Below, piece after piece: positions 8,030-14,774 of a stretch of DNA of 17,548 nucleotides. The position numbers and the translations under genes were made by a program. Within the stretch, counting starts at the first letter, position 1. Every line of letters begins with the position of its first letter. The DNA lies in the NCBI GenBank assembly GCA_050485785.1, contig JBJHCA010000071.1, forward strand, positions 1 to 17,548, read 5' to 3'. This DNA is from JBJHCA01 sp050485785 (lineage in GTDB: Bacteria; Bacteroidota; Bacteroidia; Chitinophagales; Saprospiraceae). The notes under the pieces are model-generated. The model worked only from the letters and a program-made list of their open reading frames with translations, was not told where the DNA came from and did not search any database.

Positions 8030-8038
8030 TTATCCACA
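8030..8038 (+). promoter_or_regulatory. Consensus DnaA box upstream of nrdJ promoter
   Basis: TTATCCACA is an exact match to the strong DnaA-box consensus. It lies 16 bases upstream of the nrdJ -33 element. DnaA boxes control nrdAB in E. coli; a similar role here is inferred from position. Confidence 0.5.
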
Positions 8039-8075
8039 CCTAAAAATTTGGATGTTGGTAAAAATAGTTCTATTT

Positions 8076-8093
8076 TGTCCTGAATTACGGACA
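8076..8093. promoter_or_regulatory. Dyad TGTCC-N8-GGACA, candidate regulator site
   Basis: TGTCCTGAATTACGGACA has perfect 5-base arms with an 8-base spacer. A related element with the same spacing, TGTCC-N8-GGAGA, lies at 8283-8300 next to the rrf2 promoter. The two agree at 12 of 18 positions. Confidence 0.4.
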
Positions 8094-8123
8094 GGTTGTG
8101 TATACCTAAGTTCATGGGCATTG

Positions 8124-8162
8124 CTCCCGGTTCAGGTATGTATCACCTTTCGGGGAGTTTTT
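8124..8162 (+). terminator. Terminator-like hairpin in the nrdJ-rrf2 intergenic region
   Basis: CTCCCG (8124-8129) pairs with CGGGGAG (8151-8157) with one bulged base. An inner AGGT/ACCT helix (8134-8137 with 8145-8148) stacks inside, and TTTTT follows (8158-8162). It would stop plus-strand transcripts starting upstream, well before rrf2. Confidence 0.4.
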
Positions 8163-8273
8163 ATCCGGCGTACAACCAGTAGCGAATAATGAAACTGAAG
8201 CTCAACAAATGATCTGTAAACCAGGGGATTATATTGTGAGGCAGAAAAAGTTAAGAAAACTCTAAAAATAATC

Positions 8274-8300
8274 GGATAAAAATGTCCTTTATATTGGAGA
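8274..8300. promoter_or_regulatory. Candidate operator of rrf2-nos operon
   Basis: Two overlapping dyads share a TGTCC: GGATA-AAAA-TGTCC (8274-8287) and TGTCC-N8-GGAGA (8283-8300). The element ends 6 bases before the -7 box, where a bound repressor would block RNA polymerase. Rrf2 regulators commonly bind their own promoter; assignment to this Rrf2 protein is inference. Confidence 0.4.
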
Positions 8301-8306
8301 GAGGCT

Positions 8307-8314
8307 TATCTTTG
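8307..8314 (+). promoter_or_regulatory. -7 box of rrf2-nos operon promoter
   Basis: TATCTTTG matches TAnnTTTG and ends 19 bases before the rrf2 ATG. No TTTG is found at the -33 position; the TGTCC dyad occupies that place. Confidence 0.55.
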
Positions 8315-8333
8315 TGCGTAAATAAAGGAAAGT

Positions 8334-8795
8334 ATGTTCTCCAAAGCATGTCAGTATTCGATAAAAGCCGCCATTTACCTAGCTTCTAGGAGTGAGGATA
8401 ACAGCCGGGCGCGGCTACAGGAAATAGCCGGAGCCATTGGCAGCCCGGAGGCTTTTACCGCTAAAATACTGCAGCAGCTGGTGCGAAAAAAGCTTTTGCA
8501 GTCAGTTAAAGGCCCTAACGGAGGTTTTGATCTGATGCAACATCCTGAGCGGATAACACTGTATGAGATCGTGGAGGCCATCGACGGCCGAAACCTCTTT
8601 GAAGGTTGTGCCCTGGGCTTGAAAATTTGTTCTAATGAACATCCATGCCCGGTACATCACAAATTCAGAGCAGTCAGGGATCATCTGACGGGCATTCTCC
8701 GCACTACCAACATTGTTGAAGCGGCCGGTACTGTATATGCCGGAGATACTTTTCTGAAGATTGGCCCCGATTTTTTCGGGACTAATAAAGATTAA
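8334..8795 (+). CDS. Rrf2-family Fe-S transcription regulator (NsrR/IscR-like)
   Basis: DNA-binding regulator of 153 residues with an N-terminal winged helix-turn-helix (MFSKACQYSIKAAIYLA, LQEIAG, AKILQQLVRKKLLQSVKGP, GGFDL) and the Rrf2 cluster-binding cysteines C92, C99 and C105 in GCALGLKICSNEHPCP. These three cysteines ligate an Fe-S cluster in NsrR, IscR and RsrR. With ric immediately downstream and a nos cluster behind it, NO or redox sensing is the likely input. The ATG has an AAAGGAAAGT stretch in front and lies 19 bases after a -7 box. It is the first gene of the plus-strand operon, 21 bases before ric. I do not call it nsrR, because the effector is not shown by sequence. Confidence 0.87.
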   Translation: MFSKACQYSIKAAIYLASRSEDNSRARLQEIAGAIGSPEAFTAKILQQLVRKKLLQSVKGPNGGFDLMQHPERITLYEIVEAIDGRNLFEGCALGLKICSNEHPCPVHHKFRAVRDHLTGILRTTNIVEAAGTVYAGDTFLKIGPDFFGTNKD

Positions 8796-8816
8796 AAGGT
8801 CTAAAAATCAGTAGCC

Positions 8817-9662
8817 ATGAGAAACGAAACATTATTAAACACCAAGGTTGGCCGGATAGTGGCCGATGATTTCAGAACCGCTGCAGTGTTCAGCATGTAC
8901 GGAATCGATTTTTGCTGCAAAGGCGGCACCACTTTACAGGATGCTTGTGATTATCATCAGGTAGAACCTGCACTGGTCATAGAGCAGATCCAAAAACTAC
9001 AGGAAGAGCCCCGTCCTTACGGGTATGCCGACCTGACCATGGAGGAGCTTATCCATCATGTTCAGGATGTTCACCACACTTATGTTCGCAATACCGTTCC
9101 GCTATTGCAGGCATATCTCGATAAGCTTTGCAGGGTGCACGGCGAACGCCATCCTGAGCTTTTCAGCATCAATAAGGAGTTCAGCCTGATGGCCGGCGAT
9201 CTGTTTTCCCACATGCAAAAGGAAGAACAAATTCTGTTCCCTTACTTGCTGGCCATGTACCGTGCCCATGCAGACAACTTTGAACTGAGCCCGCCTCATT
9301 TTGGCCATGTTGACAATCCCATTACAGTAATGGAAGATGAGCATGACCGCGCAGGAGAGCACCTGTGGGCAATTTCAAAATATTCCAATGACTATACTGC
9401 TCCGGCTGATGGTTGTCAGACTTACCGGGTAGCCTATGCCATGCTCAAGGAGTTTGAAAGTGACATGCATACGCATATCCATCTTGAAAACAACCTTATT
9501 TTCCCGGCAGGAAGGGAGATGTATAACCAACTGGTTAAAACTAAAGCTTCCGGGACTGCATCAAATTTTTCAACACCGGACAATGCTGCAGAGCCTCAGC
9601 ATAACATAGAGGATGAAATGCCCAATGCATGCTGTTTTATCCCCGGCAAAAACAACGTATAA
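8817..9662 (+). CDS. ric: Iron-sulfur cluster repair di-iron protein RIC (ScdA/YtfE family)
   Basis: Cytoplasmic di-iron protein that restores Fe-S clusters damaged by NO or oxidants. Residues 5-60 form the DUF542/ScdA_N domain with the diagnostic GIDFCCKGG (C33, C34). Residues ~80-230 form a hemerythrin-like four-helix domain whose His/Glu ligands are seen in HHTYVRN, LFSHMQKEEQILFP, EDEHDRAGEHL and HTHIHLENNLIFP. The catalytic part matches the ~220-residue E. coli YtfE. Beyond it lies a ~50-residue polar tail ending in MPNACCFIPGKNNV with a Cys-Cys pair (C272-C273), whose role I do not know. It follows rrf2 by 21 bases and precedes the membrane protein gene by 31 bases, consistent with co-transcription and NO-responsive control. 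Confidence 0.93.
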   Translation: MRNETLLNTKVGRIVADDFRTAAVFSMYGIDFCCKGGTTLQDACDYHQVEPALVIEQIQKLQEEPRPYGYADLTMEELIHHVQDVHHTYVRNTVPLLQAYLDKLCRVHGERHPELFSINKEFSLMAGDLFSHMQKEEQILFPYLLAMYRAHADNFELSPPHFGHVDNPITVMEDEHDRAGEHLWAISKYSNDYTAPADGCQTYRVAYAMLKEFESDMHTHIHLENNLIFPAGREMYNQLVKTKASGTASNFSTPDNAAEPQHNIEDEMPNACCFIPGKNNV

Positions 9663-9693
9663 CACCCAATACCCGGAACCGGGCCACTGAACC

Positions 9694-10986
9694 ATGAAAG
9701 AAGCCAATCCAGTATTGCCGACACCTGTTACCGAAAAAGAAATCATGCCCTGGTTTAACTGGGCATTGGGTCTCTTTTTGCTGGCCTCCATCATGGGCCT
9801 GGCCATGCGGTATGTTTTTGTGGGGCAGTTACCCGGCCTTTATTTCAGCAATCTCAAGCACGGTCACTCCCATGTGGCTATGCTGGGCTGGTCAGTTTTG
9901 GTTTCCGCCGGTTTATTGATCGCCTTTTTTGTGCGTCATTCCCGGCATTTGCCCTGGTACCGGCTTATACTTGGAGCCAATGTTGTGAGTGCCGTTGGCA
10001 TGGCGGTCAGTTTTACCATTCAGGGATATGGCTTGTACAGCATTTCATTCAGTACGCTCCACATTTTGACCGCTTACTTTTTTGCCTGGGCATTCTACCG
10101 CGATATGCGGAACAATGATACTCACCCGGTAGCCCGAAAGTTTGCGCTTTGGAGTGTATTCTGGATGCTGTTTTCAACAATCGGGATCTGGGCTATAGCC
10201 CCGGTGGATATCATGCTGGGTCGACTGCATCCGTTGTATTATATGAGTATTCAGTGGTTTTTGCACTTTCAGTTAATGGGCTGGTTCACTTATGTAGTGC
10301 TGGCTGCTTTGTACAAGTATCTTCATAACAAAGGGTATAATATCAATATCCCCAACTACGCTTTCTGGATGTTTCAGGTTTCGCTGATGCTCACCTATGC
10401 ATTGAGTGTAAGCTGGAGTACCCCGGGTAATTACCTGTTTTACTTTAATGCCGTTGGCGTGGTATTGCAGTTGTTTGCCGTTTGGATCATGCTCAAACCT
10501 GTATGGCACGCGTTCAAAGCCGGTGCATTCAGCAGCGCCTCTTTTATGGGGTACATGGTTCTGGCCGGCATTGCCATACTGGCGCTGAGGGTAGCTGTAC
10601 AACTGGCCGTGGTTTTTCCCGCAGTGGCCGTCATATCTTATACCATCAGATGGTATGTGGTGGCATTCATCCATTTGGTGATGCTGGGAACCTTCACGTT
10701 TATGGCTGCCGGATTGATGGGTTCAGCCGGTTATCTGACCAATTCTAAAATCTCCCGCATTGGCTGGGGCATATTTTTCATCGGATTTTTAATCACTGAG
10801 CTGCTCATGTTTGTACAGGGTACCATGCTGTGGATGCGCATGGGTTTTATGCCCTGGTTTCATCAGCTCATGTTTTACTTTTCAAGTTTGTTCCCGTTCG
10901 GACTGTTACTTGTTGTCTGGGCGCAATTTTTTCAATCACGTAAACCTGCTTTTTATCATTCCGTAAAACCATTAAAAAATTTTTGA
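9694..10986 (+). CDS. 12-helix His-rich membrane protein, heme-copper oxidase/NnrS-like
   Basis: Integral membrane protein of 430 residues with about 12 hydrophobic segments. Histidines in or at the edge of helices are H56/H58/H60 (KHGHSHVAMLGW, start of helix 2), H123 (helix 4), H191 (WFLHFQLMGWF, helix 6), H327 (VAFIHLVMLG, helix 10) and H390 (PWFHQLMFY, helix 12). Twelve helices with several buried histidines is the layout of heme-copper oxidase subunit I and resembles NnrS, a heme/copper membrane protein of NO stress. The canonical HPEVY and paired HH motifs of oxidases and NorB are not seen. Position between ric and a cytochrome c gene (3-base gap) suggests a role in NO tolerance, NO reduction or electron transfer. 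Exact family and function are unresolved. Confidence 0.7.
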   Translation: MKEANPVLPTPVTEKEIMPWFNWALGLFLLASIMGLAMRYVFVGQLPGLYFSNLKHGHSHVAMLGWSVLVSAGLLIAFFVRHSRHLPWYRLILGANVVSAVGMAVSFTIQGYGLYSISFSTLHILTAYFFAWAFYRDMRNNDTHPVARKFALWSVFWMLFSTIGIWAIAPVDIMLGRLHPLYYMSIQWFLHFQLMGWFTYVVLAALYKYLHNKGYNINIPNYAFWMFQVSLMLTYALSVSWSTPGNYLFYFNAVGVVLQLFAVWIMLKPVWHAFKAGAFSSASFMGYMVLAGIAILALRVAVQLAVVFPAVAVISYTIRWYVVAFIHLVMLGTFTFMAAGLMGSAGYLTNSKISRIGWGIFFIGFLITELLMFVQGTMLWMRMGFMPWFHQLMFYFSSLFPFGLLLVVWAQFFQSRKPAFYHSVKPLKNF

Positions 10987-10989
10987 ACC

Positions 10990-11496
10990 ATGAAGTACCT
11001 CTTGTTTTCCTTTCCGCTTGTCCTGCTCTTCTTTTTAATGTCGTGCGGCGGCGAAGCCAACCAAACTCAAACCACCCGCGAAGGTCAAACTGCGCGTAGT
11101 GCACCCAAAGTTGAACGCAAAGCTGATCCCCGGGGAATTGGTGAAATAACCCATGTGGAACTGACTGAACCTCTCGATCAAACCATGATAAAGCTGGGTC
11201 AGGCCATCTCCGACATGAAGTGCGCCTCTTGCCATAAATACGAGGTAGAGGACAGACTGGTAGGGCCGGGCTTCAAAAACGTTACCAATAAAAGAAGCCC
11301 TGAGTGGATCATGAACATGATCACCAACGTAGATGTGATGCTGGATGAAGATCCGGTGGCCCGTCAGCTGCTCGAAGAATGCCTTGTGAGAATGCCTAAC
11401 CAGAACATCTCACTGGAAGAAGCCAGGGATATCCTGGAGTTTCTCAGGTATAATGATGAAAAACACGCCGGCAAACGCGATGGCGGTGTCATATAG
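10990..11496 (+). CDS. Monoheme c-type cytochrome lipoprotein (NosC-like)
   Basis: 168 residues. The signal peptide ends in the lipobox LMSC, with C19 as the lipid anchor. A low-complexity linker (20-60) precedes a class I cytochrome c domain with heme-binding CASCH (78-82), GPGFKNVT and a probable distal Met ligand at M135 in RMPNQ. The short helix ISLEEARDILEFL closes the fold. It starts 3 bases after the membrane protein stop and ends 53 bases before nosZ. Clade II nos clusters usually include a small cytochrome c thought to pass electrons to the CuA site of NosZ, which I infer here. Both this protein and NosZ carry lipoboxes, so donor and enzyme may be tethered to the same membrane. Confidence 0.85.
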   Translation: MKYLLFSFPLVLLFFLMSCGGEANQTQTTREGQTARSAPKVERKADPRGIGEITHVELTEPLDQTMIKLGQAISDMKCASCHKYEVEDRLVGPGFKNVTNKRSPEWIMNMITNVDVMLDEDPVARQLLEECLVRMPNQNISLEEARDILEFLRYNDEKHAGKRDGGVI

Positions 11497-11549
11497 GTGA
11501 AGCCGGTTTTTCGACCACCTAAAAATTTTACAACTAAAAAACACTTACT

Positions 11550-13511
11550 ATGAAAAACACTTTTTTAATGCCGGTTTTGATTGTTATGGGCATCCTTGCT
11601 CTCTATTCATGCCGGCCCCAGGCTCCGGGTGTAGCTATTACCGCTGATGCTGCCAGCAGAGTGTATGTAGCTCCCGGTGAACACGACGAATTTTACAACA
11701 TCGTTTCGGGTGGCTTTAATGGCCAGGCCAGCGTTGTCGGGCTTCCGTCCGGAAGGGTATTCAAGATCATTCCCGTGTTCTCGCTTCATCCCGAAAATGG
11801 TTGGGGATTCTCTGAGGAGTCCAAGCCCATGTTCAATACTTCATTTGGGTTTGTACCCTGGGATGACCTCCACCACATCGCCATTTCTACCACTAATGGT
11901 GAGCATGATGCTCGTTGGGCTTTTGCCAATGCTAACAACACTCCGCGGATTGCCCGTATCGATCTCACAACGTTTAAAACCGTAGAGATCATCGAGCTTC
12001 CCAATTCCGGCGGTAACCACTCTTCGCCATTTATTACGGAAAACACGGAGTACGTTCTTGCCGGTACGCGGTTTAGTGTACCCTTTGGCTCGGATGCCGA
12101 TGTTGATGTTCCCATTGAAACCTATAAGGAGAATTTCAGAGGGGTGATGAGCTTTGTTAGTGTTGACAGCGAAAGCGGCCAGATGGAGCTTGCATTTCAG
12201 CTTGATGCGCCGCCGTTTAACTACGACCTTGCCCGTGCTGGAAAAGGTGTATCACATGGCTGGTTCTTTGTATCATGCTACAACACCGAGCAGGCACATA
12301 CGCTGCTGGAAGTTAATGCTTCTCAGCGCGACAAGGACTTTATTATGGCCATCAACTGGAAAAAAGCAGAGGAATATATCCGTCAGGGTCATGGTCGCAG
12401 GGTGCCTGCAAATTACGCCCATAACATTATGGATAAAAACAGCCACATTGCCACTTCTACCATGATGAATGAAGTGTTGATGCTTGATCCTTCAGAACTG
12501 GAAGGCATTATGTATTTCATTCCCTGTCCAAAGTCACCCCACGGTTGCGACGTTAGCCCTGACGGTGAGTTCATTGTGGGCAGTGGTAAACTGGCTTCCT
12601 TGATCCCGGTATTCTCTTTCAGCAAAATGATGGAGGCTATCGAAAATGAAGACTTTGAAGGCGATGTAAACGGTATGCCAATTCTTAACTACGAGTCTGT
12701 TTTGCACGGCGAAGTGGTTCGTCCGGGCCTGGGGCCCCTCCATACGGAGTTTGACGACAAAGGCAATGCCTACACTTCCATGTTCGTATCTTCCGAGATC
12801 GTGATGTGGGACCTTCAAACCCTTGAAGTGATCGATCGTGCACCTACTTATTATTCAGTTGGTCACCTGATGGTTCCCGGCGGACCAACAGCAAAGCCTC
12901 ACGGCAAGTATTTGGTAGCTTACAACAAAATTACCAAAGACCGCTATCTGCCAACAGGGCCTGAGCTTTGCCACTCTGCACAGTTGTTTGATATCTCCAA
13001 CGGCAGGTTAGAACTGCTTCTGGATTTCCCCACTATTGGTGAGCCGCATTACGCCGAAGCTTTCCCGGCTTCACTTATCAAAGACAAGCAGGTGAGGTTC
13101 TATCCCATCGAGAACAATACCCATCCAAGAGCCACAAAACGACCGGCTGATGCCAGGGTGGAACGAGAAGGCAACAAGGTTCATGTTTACATGACTTCTA
13201 TTCGCTCTCACTTCAGACCTGACAACATCGAAGGGGTTAGGCTGGGCGATGAAGTGTATTTCCATGTGACCAACCTGGAGCAGGATTGGGATGTACCTCA
13301 CGGATTTGCCATTATGGGCGCCAACAATGCAGAGATCCTCATAATGCCGGGTGAAACGCAAACACTGAAGTGGGTACCGGACAGAGTGGGCATTTTCCCC
13401 TACTACTGTACCGACTTCTGCTCAGCACTTCACCAGGAAATGCAAGGCTACCTTCGGGTATCACCGGCTAACAGTAATATTGAACTCAGCTACAGTACCG
13501 GCGGGCGGTAA
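11550..13511 (+). CDS. nosZ: Nitrous-oxide reductase, clade II, lipoprotein type
   Basis: Reduces N2O to N2 outside the cytoplasm. The 653-residue precursor has a Sec-type signal with lipobox LALYSC (C21) and no twin-arginine motif, the mark of clade II (atypical) NosZ. Residues ~60-510 form the seven-bladed propeller. Probable CuZ histidines are H108-H109 (DDLHH), H157 (GGNHSS), H291 (YAHN), H331 (SPHGCDVSPDG), H398 (LGPLHTEF) and H451 (KPHGKYLVAYNK). The C-terminal cupredoxin domain holds the CuA site: H584 (VPHGF) and C620, C624, H628 and M631 in CTDFCSALHQEM. All metal ligands expected are present, so it should be active. It follows the cytochrome gene and is followed by a 199-base spacer with two strong hairpins. 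Confidence 0.97.
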   Translation: MKNTFLMPVLIVMGILALYSCRPQAPGVAITADAASRVYVAPGEHDEFYNIVSGGFNGQASVVGLPSGRVFKIIPVFSLHPENGWGFSEESKPMFNTSFGFVPWDDLHHIAISTTNGEHDARWAFANANNTPRIARIDLTTFKTVEIIELPNSGGNHSSPFITENTEYVLAGTRFSVPFGSDADVDVPIETYKENFRGVMSFVSVDSESGQMELAFQLDAPPFNYDLARAGKGVSHGWFFVSCYNTEQAHTLLEVNASQRDKDFIMAINWKKAEEYIRQGHGRRVPANYAHNIMDKNSHIATSTMMNEVLMLDPSELEGIMYFIPCPKSPHGCDVSPDGEFIVGSGKLASLIPVFSFSKMMEAIENEDFEGDVNGMPILNYESVLHGEVVRPGLGPLHTEFDDKGNAYTSMFVSSEIVMWDLQTLEVIDRAPTYYSVGHLMVPGGPTAKPHGKYLVAYNKITKDRYLPTGPELCHSAQLFDISNGRLELLLDFPTIGEPHYAEAFPASLIKDKQVRFYPIENNTHPRATKRPADARVEREGNKVHVYMTSIRSHFRPDNIEGVRLGDEVYFHVTNLEQDWDVPHGFAIMGANNAEILIMPGETQTLKWVPDRVGIFPYYCTDFCSALHQEMQGYLRVSPANSNIELSYSTGGR

Positions 13512-13548
13512 AGCATAAGAATATCAGGGTGTTCAGTGGATTTCAGGT

Positions 13549-13574
13549 GCGTGCCCGGCTTCGGCCGGGTGCGC
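13549..13574 (+). other. Strong hairpin with UUCG tetraloop after nosZ
   Basis: GCGTGCCCGGC (13549-13559) pairs fully with GCCGGGTGCGC (13564-13574; two wobbles) around a TTCG loop, the most stable tetraloop class. It starts 38 bases after the nosZ stop. No T run follows, so an mRNA-stabilising 3' structure is more likely than a full terminator. Confidence 0.7.
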
Positions 13575-13644
13575 CCATCCCTGAGTTAATCCTGACCCGG
13601 TGACACGATTACCGGCGTATTATCGAGTAAACCTATTGCGCAAA

Positions 13645-13686
13645 GAGCCGGCTACACTGCAGAAAATTCTTACTGCAAGCCGGCTC
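13645..13686 (+). other. Second strong hairpin upstream of the NosB-like gene
   Basis: GAGCCGGCT (13645-13653) pairs perfectly with AGCCGGCTC (13678-13686). An inner TGCAG/CTGCA helix (13658-13662 with 13673-13677) follows a 4-base bulge, and the loop is 10 bases. It ends 24 bases before the ATG at 13711 and is not followed by a T run. Confidence 0.7.
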
Positions 13687-13710
13687 ATCGCAAACCAGAA
13701 ATATTCTCCC

Positions 13711-14265
13711 ATGAGAAAAATAACTCCTCTTAGCCGGATCATTCTTTTGCTTTCGGCTTTGGCGATAATCATAACATATTACGTACCCTTATGGCAAATT
13801 CTGCTGTGGGCACCGCAATATCCCGAAGGCCTTTCTATGCAGATATGGATGGACCGGCTTACCGGAAACATTGCGAGTATTAACAACATGAATCACTATA
13901 TTGGCATGGCGCCTATCAGTGAAGAAATGTTTCCCGAGTTTACCTACATGAAGTACATCATAGGCAGTGTAATGGCTATAGGTATTATTGCTGCCCTGTG
14001 GGGGCGCATTGCCGGTCTTGTTTTTTACGTTGCAGTATTACTTTTACTCGGAATAGGCGTTCTCATTGATATGTACATGTGGGGATATGAATACGGACAC
14101 AATCTTGACCCTACGGCTGCCATCAAAGTGCCCGATATGACCTACCAGCCTCCATTGATCGGCTATAAGCAATTACTCAACTTTCTGGCGTATTCCGGAC
14201 CCGATACCGGTGGATGGATACTGGGAGGTGTTAGTACTACAGCTATTTTGGTACTGCTATACTAA
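13711..14265 (+). CDS. NosB-like membrane protein of the clade II nos cluster
   Basis: 184 residues from the ATG at 13711, with four or five hydrophobic segments: 9-31, 81-98, 101-120 and 168-183, plus a weaker one near 152-162. Conserved-looking extra-membrane motifs are NNMNHYIGM (58-66) and WGYEYGHNLDPTAAI (124-138), rich in Met and His, which would suit a copper- or heme-related role. Small membrane proteins called NosB lie next to nosZ in clade II clusters, and position is the main basis of this call. A longer GTG-start reading from 13600 is open, but it would translate the hairpin at 13645-13686 and places 37 polar residues before the first helix, so I chose 13711 (MRKITPLSR, then a hydrophobic run). 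Function unknown; nosL follows after 58 bases. Confidence 0.7.
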   Translation: MRKITPLSRIILLLSALAIIITYYVPLWQILLWAPQYPEGLSMQIWMDRLTGNIASINNMNHYIGMAPISEEMFPEFTYMKYIIGSVMAIGIIAALWGRIAGLVFYVAVLLLLGIGVLIDMYMWGYEYGHNLDPTAAIKVPDMTYQPPLIGYKQLLNFLAYSGPDTGGWILGGVSTTAILVLLY

Positions 14266-14270
14266 TGGAT

Positions 14271-14292
14271 GCGGATGCGCCGTGCATCCCGC
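14271..14292 (+). other. Small hairpin between the NosB-like gene and nosL
   Basis: GGATGC (14273-14278) pairs with GCATCC (14284-14289) around a 5-base loop, and flanking GC bases can extend it across a one-base bulge. There is no T run. It begins 6 bases after the preceding stop codon. Confidence 0.4.
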
Positions 14293-14323
14293 GCAGGATA
14301 AAAACCATTAAAACCCTGATATT

Positions 14324-14758
14324 ATGAGAACCATCACCCTGTTTGCTGCACTGTTTATGCTGGTGGCTTCGTGCAATGTAGAGCCACGCCCCATCAAATA
14401 CGGGGAAGATCAGTGCGAATTTTGCAAAATGACCCTCATGGACCCGCTGTTTGGCGGCCAGTTAGTGACCAGTAAAGGTCGGATCTTCATATTTGACGAT
14501 GTCAACTGCATGGTCAAATTCATGGATTCCGACGATGGAAAACGACATGAATTTGCACACAAAATGATTGCCGATTACACCACGCCGGAAAATCTGCTGG
14601 TAGCTGACTTTGCCTATTTCATCAAAACCGACGAGGTGCGCACACCCATGAACAGCAAAGTAATCGCCGTGCCCGACGATGCCAGTATGCGCGAACTCAA
14701 ACGCACCCTCAATGGCATTTATCTGAGCTGGGGCGAAATTACCACCGAGTTTAAATGA
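14324..14758 (+). CDS. nosL: Copper chaperone lipoprotein NosL
   Basis: 144-residue NosL-family protein that binds Cu(I) and hands copper to apo-NosZ, working with the NosDFY transporter. The signal peptide ends at lipobox VASC (C17). The copper-binding signature is DQCEFCKMTLMD (C31, C34, M36), followed by GGQLVTSKGRIFIFDDVNCMVKF, typical of the family. The C-terminal half contains the second betaalpha repeat with NSKVIAVPDD. It is placed 58 bases after the NosB-like gene and 16 bases before the nosD reading frame. Confidence 0.93.
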   Translation: MRTITLFAALFMLVASCNVEPRPIKYGEDQCEFCKMTLMDPLFGGQLVTSKGRIFIFDDVNCMVKFMDSDDGKRHEFAHKMIADYTTPENLLVADFAYFIKTDEVRTPMNSKVIAVPDDASMRELKRTLNGIYLSWGEITTEFK

Positions 14759-14774
14759 TGTTCAATTTCCCGGT

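Larger units (their letters stand above)
7850..8333. other. 484-base divergent regulatory region between nrdJ and the nos operon
   Basis: From left to right it holds the nrdJ leader with a hairpin, the nrdJ promoter, a DnaA box, a TGTCC-N8-GGACA dyad, a terminator-like hairpin, and a second dyad abutting the rrf2 -7 box. No ORF in it looks real. I looked for a cobalamin riboswitch in the ~130-base nrdJ leader; the leader is short and lacks a clear B12 box. Confidence 0.75.

Noticed and set aside
11494..11521. Stem TAGGTG/CACCTA between the cytochrome gene and nosZ as a terminator
   Set aside because: Only 6 bp with a 16-base loop, includes the stop codon, and is not followed directly by a T run.
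8036..11528. Shared 13-mer CACCTAAAAATTT upstream of rrf2 (8037) and nosZ (11516)
   Set aside because: AT-rich, without dyad symmetry or promoter boxes beside the nosZ copy; chance seems enough to explain it.
13600..13710. GTG-start 37-residue extension of the NosB-like protein
   Set aside because: It is polar, would have to be translated through a perfect 9+5-bp hairpin, and the ATG at 13711 directly precedes a normal N-terminal membrane segment.
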